A stretch of DNA of 12,263 bases from Campylobacterales bacterium. Lineage in GTDB: Bacteria; Campylobacterota; Campylobacteria; Campylobacterales; QNZT01. Positions 7,491 to 12,263 of this stretch are shown in pieces. The stretch covers positions 1 through 12,263 of the forward strand of contig JALWKJ010000193.1 of NCBI GenBank assembly GCA_027081495.1. Reading direction: 5' to 3'. The notes under the pieces are model-generated. The model ran no database searches. It had not been told where the DNA came from and worked only from the letters and a program-made list of their open reading frames with translations. A program made the translations under genes and the position numbers. The first letter of the stretch is position 1; each line of letters opens with the position of its first letter.

Positions 7491-7497
7491 TATATCA
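7489..7497 (-). promoter_or_regulatory. Extended -10 promoter for the beta-barrel gene
   Basis: The minus strand reads TGATATAAT, also a perfect extended -10. Predicted transcription would start near 7482 and leave a leader of about 21 bases with AAAGGAA before the ATG at 7461. The element shares two bases with the opposite promoter, so one polymerase should exclude the other. Confidence 0.6.
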
Positions 7498-7520
7498 TGT
7501 GAATAGTGCGAGGGAAATTA

Positions 7521-8036
7521 ATGAAAAATATAAAAATAGCGGAGTTTGACAAACTGCTTTGTATCGTTTCGCCGTATCCCGGCATGACGATATTTCATAT
7601 GAGCGACAATAACAAAGAGGTTTGTTATAGATTGGAGGAGTTTTGTGAACAAAACGAATATGTATATGACCTCGTTTGCGCGGACGAAGAGTTTATAAAA
7701 GAGCTTAAAGAGGGCGGATTTTCAAAAGCGAGAAAAATTACATATAATCAACAACGCTACAACCGACACTCGAGGCTTTATGATTATATATTTATAAATA
7801 TCGATTTTTCCTCTTTAAAAAATCAAAAAATCTTTTTAAAAAAGATATACGCCATAGCCAAAAACGGAGCGAAAATTCTCTTTTTCTTTCCTAAAAATAA
7901 AACTTACGAGCAATTTGAAAGAGCCCTTGAAGAGGGCTATTTCGTAGCTATAAATCCCATCGAGGATATCTTTGAAAATCATGCGGTCCTCACCGCCCAA
8001 AAGATGCATGGATGGGGAGAAAACAACGACCGTTAG
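7521..8036 (+). CDS. Hypothetical protein, degenerate class I methyltransferase-like
   Basis: The chosen start is the ATG at 7521 (171 residues), with AGGG 7 bases upstream; a GTG at 7506 is in frame but lies before that site. The C-terminal half looks like the second half of a Rossmann methyltransferase: Leu-Tyr-Asp-Tyr-Ile-Phe-Ile-Asn (87-94), then a helix, then Lys-Asn-Gly-Ala-Lys-Ile-Leu-Phe (114-121), and an ending with Met-His-Gly-Trp-Gly (162-166). The glycine-rich SAM loop expected near residues 15-30 is not recognisable, so catalysis is doubtful. It could be a binding or scaffold protein, or an enzyme with a diverged loop. It is the only well-supported plus-strand gene here, diverging from the beta-barrel gene and meeting the GT39 gene tail to tail. 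I do not recognise a function. Confidence 0.8.
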   Translation: MKNIKIAEFDKLLCIVSPYPGMTIFHMSDNNKEVCYRLEEFCEQNEYVYDLVCADEEFIKELKEGGFSKARKITYNQQRYNRHSRLYDYIFINIDFSSLKNQKIFLKKIYAIAKNGAKILFFFPKNKTYEQFERALEEGYFVAINPIEDIFENHAVLTAQKMHGWGENNDR

Positions 8037-9595
8037 CGATAAGCGTCGGCTCTTAGTAAAAGAGCGAATTTGCTTTTAAATGCGGTTTTTGCGACGATGT
8101 TATTTTTATCGAGCGGTTCGTTTCTCTTTTTGTAGGTGATCACGAGAGCCTTTGGATGGGTTTTTAGAAACTCTTTTAATTTTTGCTTATCTTTTATGAC
8201 TTTTATCGGCTTGTGAAGTCTTCCTAGAAAATGGTATTGGTCATGATATTTTCCGTCATGAACTATAAGGATATTTTGTTTTTGAAAAGAGGCTATTTTT
8301 TGTGAAAAAGAGCTTAAATCCAGATTTTTCATAACCGACGACATGATAAAATGCACCGCGAAAATCATAACTATACTACTAAAAGCCACGCTTCGCAAGA
8401 TCGTATCGGAGTCTTTAAATCGGTATCTTAGAAGTAACAACGAAACGATTACAAGTAAAAACGCTCCTACTAAGATTTTATAAAATTCAATATTTTCTAT
8501 CAATTTATCAGGTAATACAAAATATGCGACAATAAGGGCAAACGCGCTAAAAAGATAAAAATACCCTACAAAGTCGGCGCGGTTTTGAACTCTCTTTTTT
8601 TCATCGAGACTTGATAAAAATCTCGATACGAGCATGGCAAACGCGGGCATCTCGGGGATAAGATAATGAATCTGTTTGCCGCTTATGAGAGAGAAGATAA
8701 AAACGACGCTTACAAACCAAACAAGCAGCAGTTTGACCGAGTTATCTATCTTCGCGTTGATCGCTTCTTGCCAGAAAGATTTGAAAAAAAACCATGGAAA
8801 AAGTAAAAAAGGCAGGATCGGCAAATACCACCAAAACGCTCTTTGATGGGCGAACGATTTAACCATTCTGTTTGCGCTCTGTCCCCAAAATATAGCGTCG
8901 CGATACTCTTGTCCGCCTGAAATCCCCGCGGGTATCGCCCATAACAGAGCTATTATAACTCCCGCGAAAAAAGCTCCTGAAAATCCAAGAAAAAATCTTT
9001 TATCCGCCTTCTCTTTTGCCCAGATTTTGGCGAAAATCACTATCGGCAAAAGATGCACCAAAACGACGGGTCCTTTTGTCAATATGCCAAAACCGATAGA
9101 TAGCGCGATGAGAACAAAAGGGGTTTTGCCGCCGCATTTTACGGCTTTTATGATTCCAAGAACCCCTAACAAAACCCAAAATGTCAAGATAACATCGAAC
9201 ATTACCAACGAGGTATAAAAAGTAAATATCAAAGTAGAAGAGAGAATGAGAGCGGCATTTGCGGCCGCTTTTTTATCGTTGTCGTATAGATTTAGATATA
9301 TTTTATAGGTTAAAATCAAAGACCCGAAACCGAAAATTAGCGGTATAAATCGCACGGCTATCTCGTTTACGCCGAAGATAAGCCAGTTTAGATTCATAAG
9401 CCAAAAGAGAAACGGCGGTTTATGATGGTAAGGCTCCGCGTTTTTAAAAGGGACTAAAAACGAGTGTTTATCGAACATCTCCCAGGCTACGCCGATATAT
9501 CTCGTTTCATCTATGATCAAAAGCGGACGATAGTAGATACCGATGATCACTCCAAGAGTTAAAATTATAAAAGCGAGGTAGAGATTTTTATTCAT
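8033..9595 (-). CDS. ArnT/PMT-like GT39 membrane glycosyltransferase
   Basis: The 520-residue integral membrane protein has about 11-12 hydrophobic helices and a small C-terminal soluble part (about 425-520). Two GT-C signatures are visible in the first periplasmic loop: Ile-Asp29-Glu30-Thr-Arg-Tyr, with the catalytic acidic pair, and His-His58-Lys-Pro-Pro-Phe-Leu-Phe-Trp (57-65). Such enzymes take a sugar from undecaprenyl (or similar) phosphate in the periplasm and attach it to lipid A or another acceptor. ArnT uses 4-amino-4-deoxy-arabinose, but the sugar here cannot be read from sequence. The ATG overlaps the stop of the LAB_N gene by 8 bases (ATGAATAA). With the two upstream genes it forms a donor-synthesis and transfer set. 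Its stop overlaps that of the opposing gene at 8033-8036. Confidence 0.9.
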   Translation of the reverse strand: MNKNLYLAFIILTLGVIIGIYYRPLLIIDETRYIGVAWEMFDKHSFLVPFKNAEPYHHKPPFLFWLMNLNWLIFGVNEIAVRFIPLIFGFGSLILTYKIYLNLYDNDKKAAANAALILSSTLIFTFYTSLVMFDVILTFWVLLGVLGIIKAVKCGGKTPFVLIALSIGFGILTKGPVVLVHLLPIVIFAKIWAKEKADKRFFLGFSGAFFAGVIIALLWAIPAGISGGQEYRDAIFWGQSANRMVKSFAHQRAFWWYLPILPFLLFPWFFFKSFWQEAINAKIDNSVKLLLVWFVSVVFIFSLISGKQIHYLIPEMPAFAMLVSRFLSSLDEKKRVQNRADFVGYFYLFSAFALIVAYFVLPDKLIENIEFYKILVGAFLLVIVSLLLLRYRFKDSDTILRSVAFSSIVMIFAVHFIMSSVMKNLDLSSFSQKIASFQKQNILIVHDGKYHDQYHFLGRLHKPIKVIKDKQKLKEFLKTHPKALVITYKKRNEPLDKNNIVAKTAFKSKFALLLRADAYR

Positions 9596-9863
9596 CTGTT
9601 TTCTTTTTTTCCTGATATATAAGATAAAGATTTCTGCTATATATGAAAACCCCGAGTGATTGACCGAGTATAAAAACGGGATCTTGTCTGTAAATGGCGT
9701 AAGTTAAAAGAGTGGTTCCCCCTAAAAGGCTAAAATACCAAAACGCTATGGGAATGATGCTTTTTTTCTCTTTTTCACTCTTTATCCATTGTATGATAAA
9801 ACGCATAGAGAAGAAAAACTGCCCTAAAAATCCTATTATAAGCCAGATTGTCTCTTTGCTCAA
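9588..9863 (-). CDS. Small membrane protein of the lipid-A-disaccharide synthase N-terminal (LAB_N) type
   Basis: This 91-residue protein has three predicted membrane helices (about 5-22, 38-56, 63-82). It has the LAB_N look: Ile-Gly-Phe-Leu-Gly-Gln-Phe near the start, Arg-Phe-Ile-Ile-Gln-Trp-Ile-Lys-Ser-Glu-Lys (21-31), and Pro-x-x-Phe-Trp-Tyr-Phe-Ser-Leu-Leu-Gly-Gly (38-49). The domain is fused to LpxB in some bacteria but is often a free-standing protein beside an ArnC/DPM-like GT2, as here. It may hold the GT2 at the membrane or help lipid handling. The start is TTG at 9863, inside the GT2 stop (TTGA), with AAGGA 6 bases before it. No in-frame ATG gives a sensible N-terminus. Confidence 0.88.
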   Translation of the reverse strand: MSKETIWLIIGFLGQFFFSMRFIIQWIKSEKEKKSIIPIAFWYFSLLGGTTLLTYAIYRQDPVFILGQSLGVFIYSRNLYLIYQEKKKTDE

Positions 9864-10600
9864 TTATCATCCTTTTTATGTTCGATTATTTGGGGTTTGA
9901 AAGATCTTCTTATCAGCCACATAACGCCCATCAAGTCTATGATACCGACCCATAATCTTTGAAGGTTGTTGTAGTGTGATTTGCCGTGAACTCTTGGAAA
10001 ATGGCTCACTTCCACCGATATGACGGAATATCCCTCTCTTTGAACGAGCGCCGGCAAAAAGCGGTGCATATGATCGAAATAGGGAAGTTTTAAAAAAGTT
10101 TCTCTATAAAATAGTTTCAACCCGCAGCCCGTATCGGGAGTGGAGTCTTTTAAAAGGCGACTTCTAACGGCGTTTGCAAATTTCGATCCCCACCGTTTAA
10201 AAATAGTATCTTTTCTTTTCTTCCGATAACCGGCGATCATTTTTAGATTTGGATCATCGGATTCGACTAGAGCTTTGAAAAGATCGGGTATATCTTTTGG
10301 ATTGTTTTGACCGTCGCCGTCGAGAGTGGCTATAAGTTCGCCCTTCGCGTTTCTTATGCCGGTTACCACGGAGGTGCTTTGTCCGCAGTTGTTTTCATGA
10401 TGAAGAACCCTAAGAGGTTTTATTTTGTTTGAGAGCTCTTTTAAAATTTTATAAGTATCGTCGCTGCTCGCATCGTCGATCGAGATTATCTCATAAGAGA
10501 TTTGCATATTTTTCAGTACTTCATCCGTTTTTGTGATAAGAGGAGTTATGTTTTTCGATTCATTGTGAAAAGGTATGACAACACTCATTTTAATGGACAT
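9860..10600 (-). CDS. Polyprenyl-phosphate glycosyltransferase, GT2 (DPM/ArnC-like)
   Basis: The 246-residue protein is a GT-A fold family 2 transferase that moves a nucleotide-activated sugar onto a polyprenyl phosphate at the cytoplasmic face. Visible motifs are Val-Val-Ile-Pro-Phe-His-Asn-Glu (7-14), Asp42-Asp43 for the nucleotide, the metal motif Leu-Asp94-Gly-Asp96-Gly-Gln-Asn, Asp156-Thr-Gly-Cys-Gly-Leu (156-161) and Arg-His-Gly-Lys-Ser-type Arg203-Val-His-Gly-Lys-Ser. ArnC and many relatives carry two C-terminal membrane helices. This one has only one moderately hydrophobic stretch (about 217-231), so the LAB_N partner may supply the membrane part. ATG at 10600 has AAAGGA upstream. The stop overlaps the next gene by 4 bases. 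The sugar donor is not identifiable. Confidence 0.9.
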   Translation of the reverse strand: MSIKMSVVIPFHNESKNITPLITKTDEVLKNMQISYEIISIDDASSDDTYKILKELSNKIKPLRVLHHENNCGQSTSVVTGIRNAKGELIATLDGDGQNNPKDIPDLFKALVESDDPNLKMIAGYRKKRKDTIFKRWGSKFANAVRSRLLKDSTPDTGCGLKLFYRETFLKLPYFDHMHRFLPALVQREGYSVISVEVSHFPRVHGKSHYNNLQRLWVGIIDLMGVMWLIRRSFKPQIIEHKKDDN

Positions 10601-10627
10601 ATTTTTCCTTTTTTTATTTTAGGTCAG

Positions 10628-10636
10628 GGTATAGCA
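10628..10636 (-). promoter_or_regulatory. Candidate extended -10 promoter for the GT2-LAB_N-GT39 unit
   Basis: The minus strand has TGCTATACC, an extended -10 with four of six bases matching TATAAT, 28 bases before the GT2 ATG. No good -35 is seen. The 62-base gap after the dehydrogenase gene leaves room for a separate promoter, but read-through from upstream is equally possible. Confidence 0.3.
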
Positions 10637-10662
10637 TACGGATATGAATTTTTTGTGAATGT

Positions 10663-11490
10663 TCACTCTACTTTTTGTAACAGTCTGTCGAGAAGTTTCG
10701 TTGACAAAAGTCGTTTAGAGAACCAAAAAAATGTCGTAGGTTTCGTTACCCTGTATCTTCGTTTCGGCATTTTACTCTCTAATGCATGAAGAAGCGCTTT
10801 GTAAACCGCATCCTCTCCCAGAGTAAAAGGGGCGTCTTTTTCGCTTTGGAGAGAGTGGAGTTTTTTTATGTACTCTTTTTTGTAAGGCGAATTTTCTCTA
10901 TCGATATTTTGTAAAAATTTTGCTAAAGCGTTTTTTCTAAAGTCGCTTCTTATGGGACCGGGTTCTATGAGACTTACATGTATATCGGTATTTGACAACT
11001 CGAGTCTTAGCGTATCGCTTAGCCCCTCGAGAGCGTATTTGCTGGCATTATAAGCGCCGCGATATCTTAGCGCTACAAATCCCAAAACCGAGCTATTTTG
11101 GATAACTCTTCCGTAACCTTGTTTTCTCATCATCGGTAAAACCAAGCTAGTTAACTCATGAGTGCCGAAGAGATTTGTTTCAAACTGCTCTTTTAGAACT
11201 TCTCGGCTTATATCTTCTAGCGCTCCTGGTTGTCCGTATGCGCCGTTGTTAAAAAGAGCGTATAGTTTTTCATCTGTTTTTTCAGCGACGATTTTTACGG
11301 CATCTTTGATGCTTTTAGAACTGTTTAAATCAAGCGCGAATGAATCAAAACCCTCGACTTTCAGTCTATCTACATCTTTTTGTTTTCTACAAGTCGCAAA
11401 TACTTCATAGCCTCTTTTTTTAAGCTCTTTTGCGCAATAATAACCTATCCCGCTTGAGCAGCCGGTAATGAGTATGGATTTTTTGCTCAT
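10663..11490 (-). CDS. YbbO-like short-chain dehydrogenase/reductase
   Basis: This classical SDR of 275 residues starts at the ATG at 11490; an in-frame ATG 63 bases further upstream lies inside the lipoprotein gene and adds a basic tail outside the family fold. The nucleotide loop is Thr9-Gly-Cys-Ser-Ser-Gly-Ile-Gly16. Cys-Arg35-Lys after the second strand suggests NADP(H). Other marks are Asn81-Asn-Gly-Ala and the catalytic Ser133/Ser134, Tyr147-x-x-x-Lys151 and Pro178-Gly-Pro-Ile. The whole pattern, including Ser-Leu-Ile-Glu-Pro-Gly-Pro-Ile-Arg and the C-terminal Lys-Arg-Arg-Tyr-Arg-Val-Thr segment, closely resembles E. coli YbbO, an NADPH-dependent aldehyde reductase. The substrate here is unproven. 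The start overlaps the lipoprotein stop as ATGA with no strong ribosome site of its own, so translation is probably coupled. Confidence 0.9.
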   Translation of the reverse strand: MSKKSILITGCSSGIGYYCAKELKKRGYEVFATCRKQKDVDRLKVEGFDSFALDLNSSKSIKDAVKIVAEKTDEKLYALFNNGAYGQPGALEDISREVLKEQFETNLFGTHELTSLVLPMMRKQGYGRVIQNSSVLGFVALRYRGAYNASKYALEGLSDTLRLELSNTDIHVSLIEPGPIRSDFRKNALAKFLQNIDRENSPYKKEYIKKLHSLQSEKDAPFTLGEDAVYKALLHALESKMPKRRYRVTKPTTFFWFSKRLLSTKLLDRLLQKVE

Positions 11491-12038
11491 TTTGGACAAT
11501 TTTCTATGCAAACTTTTCTTATATGTACTTTTCCTCCGCACTCGTTGAAACATTCGTTATATGAATCTTGACATTTACAATCGATCGGACAGTATCGCAT
11601 CTGCGCTTCTTGAATCTCTTCTTCCAAAGAGGGTTTTATCGGTTTTTGAAGAGAATAAATTCCTCCTGTGGGTCCCCATATCCAGTATGGTCCTACGGGT
11701 CTCCAGTAAAAAAACGGTCTATCGTTGTAGTTGTTGAAGTAGTATAGATTTTGTTCGAGATTGAACATTTCGACTTCGTTTGCGTAGCGTTCAAGAGCGT
11801 TTGAGTATTCTTGTAATTTTCGCTCATACGATCTTTTCGCGATTTTAAGAGCCTTTTTTTTACATATGTCGAAATTCGATCTGCAAATCGCCTTGCAGGT
11901 CGCCAGTTTTTCTTTGCAGGTCTTAACGCAATCTTTACCGCTTTCGCTTACGGGAGGAGTATAATCGTAAATAACTTTATATTTTGGAGAACATGCGCTA
12001 AAAAAGATGATGCTAAATAGTAAAAATAGATACTTCAT
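11487..12038 (-). CDS. Cysteine-rich lipoprotein with CX3C repeats
   Basis: The 183-residue protein has a lipoprotein signal with lipobox Phe-Ser-Ala-Cys16. Twelve further cysteines fall in two clusters. The N-terminal one is Cys37, 41, 48, 52, 59 (CX3C-X6-CX3C-X6-C), on what should be one face of a helix. The C-terminal one is Cys150, 154, 156, 163, 167, 177, 181. Between them lie a charged helical, coiled-coil-like stretch (about 60-97) and a linker rich in Trp, Tyr, Phe, Pro and Gly (about 99-128). In the periplasm these cysteines could form disulfide-linked helices or bind metal such as Cu(I). I do not recognise a named family. The ATG has AGGA about 8 bases upstream and a plausible promoter. 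The stop overlaps the dehydrogenase start. Confidence 0.85.
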   Translation of the reverse strand: MKYLFLLFSIIFFSACSPKYKVIYDYTPPVSESGKDCVKTCKEKLATCKAICRSNFDICKKKALKIAKRSYERKLQEYSNALERYANEVEMFNLEQNLYYFNNYNDRPFFYWRPVGPYWIWGPTGGIYSLQKPIKPSLEEEIQEAQMRYCPIDCKCQDSYNECFNECGGKVHIRKVCIENCPK

Positions 12039-12060
12039 GGCTTTTTCCTAATTTTTTTAG

Positions 12061-12090
12061 ATTTTAAAACTAAAAGCATAAAGATGTCAT
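12061..12090 (-). promoter_or_regulatory. Candidate promoter of the cysteine-rich lipoprotein operon
   Basis: On the minus strand ATGACA (12085-12090, five of six to TTGACA) and TAAAAT (12061-12066, five of six to TATAAT) are separated by 18 bases. The start would be near 12054, leaving a short leader with TTAGGA before the ATG at 12038. A second possible -10, GATAAT, lies at 12102-12107. Confidence 0.4.
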
Positions 12091-12106
12091 AAAAAATTTG
12101 TATTAT

Positions 12107-12250
12107 CACCGCACCAACAAATATTCTTAAATTTTGAGAGTACGGGAAGGAGTGAGATATGTATTTAAAAAACTGTAGGACTAACTGGTTAATTCAAAGT
12201 TTTTTAGATGCATAGATTGCTTCTTCCCGTACTCCCCGAAGGGTGCGGTG
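12107..12250. ncRNA. Candidate structured RNA or cis-regulatory element: three nested inverted repeats
   Basis: Three nested pairings form one long rod. The outer stem is a perfect 9 bp (CACCGCACC at 12107-12115 with GGTGCGGTG at 12242-12250). The middle stem is a perfect 12 bp (GAGTACGGGAAG at 12138-12149 with CTTCCCGTACTC at 12223-12234). The inner stem is 17 bp with two wobbles (12158-12174 with 12198-12214). Between the middle and inner stems is a symmetric 8x8 bubble; between the outer and middle stems the loop is 22 against 7 bases; the end loop is 23 bases. The minus-strand version has a CCC-TTCG-GGG tetraloop option in the 7-base side. Strand and family are undecided: no 4.5S, tmRNA, RNase P or known riboswitch core was recognised. 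A -10-like TATTAT at 12101-12106 abuts the left arm on the plus strand, but it would start RNA inside that arm. The 12039-12263 stretch holds no long gene. Confidence 0.5.
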
Positions 12251-12263
12251 CTTTTGTCCATAC

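Noticed and set aside
10655..10666. GTGAATGTTCAC palindrome straddling the dehydrogenase stop, possibly an operator or terminator.
   Set aside because: Five-base arms with two bases between, no T-run on the minus strand, and it overlaps coding sequence; could be chance.
11491..11553. A 21-residue upstream extension of the dehydrogenase.
   Set aside because: It lies within the lipoprotein gene and adds a basic stretch before the normal SDR start; the ATG at 11490 overlaps the lipoprotein stop in the usual coupled way.
12171..12195. CTGGTTAAT near 12184-12192 resembles part of the thiamine-pyrophosphate riboswitch.
   Set aside because: The other TPP core segments (CTGAGA, and GTAGGGA in the right place) are missing and the spacing does not fit.
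1..12263. CRISPR arrays, tRNA genes, insertion sequences or prophage genes.
   Set aside because: No regular direct repeats, cloverleaf signatures, transposases or phage proteins were seen on either strand.

Overview
The window looks like a piece of chromosome from a free-living member of the Campylobacterota (Sulfurimonas/Sulfurovum-type). The evidence is the low-GC codon use with A-rich Shine-Dalgarno sequences, a NrdB that reads like those of this group, the nrdB / nitrilase-family / pcm gene set, and a diguanylate-cyclase-type sensor of a kind common there. No genus can be fixed from sequence alone. Gene density is very high. Eleven of the twelve well-supported genes lie on the minus strand, and four adjacent pairs on that strand overlap by 4 to 14 bases.

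Right to left along the minus strand there are two main transcription units. The first (12038 to 8033) holds a cysteine-rich lipoprotein, a YbbO-like short-chain dehydrogenase, a polyprenyl-phosphate glycosyltransferase (GT2), a three-helix LAB_N membrane protein and an ArnT/PMT-like GT39 transferase. The last three are a classic set: GT2 charges a lipid carrier with a sugar on the cytoplasmic side and GT39 moves the sugar onto a periplasmic acceptor, perhaps lipid A or another envelope glycan. The second (6492 to 4090) is nrdB, a carbon-nitrogen hydrolase and pcm, which are tightly coupled. After a short gap carrying a hairpin it is followed by a secreted multi-domain polysaccharide deacetylase, a small lipoprotein with a calcium-loop motif, and a haem-c/GAF sensor that runs off the left edge. 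A putative outer-membrane beta-barrel gene (7461 to 6565) lies just upstream of nrdB and has its own promoter.

The only well-supported plus-strand gene (7521 to 8036) encodes a methyltransferase-like protein without a clear SAM loop. It diverges from the beta-barrel gene through two overlapping extended -10 promoters, and its stop codon overlaps the stop of the GT39 gene.

The least explained part is the right edge (about 12039 to 12263). It holds no long gene but has a perfect 9-bp inverted repeat, a perfect 12-bp inverted repeat and a 17-bp imperfect inverted repeat, nested one inside the other. They would fold into one rod of about 144 nt, which looks like a structured RNA or a cis-regulatory element. 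I could not assign it to a known family.
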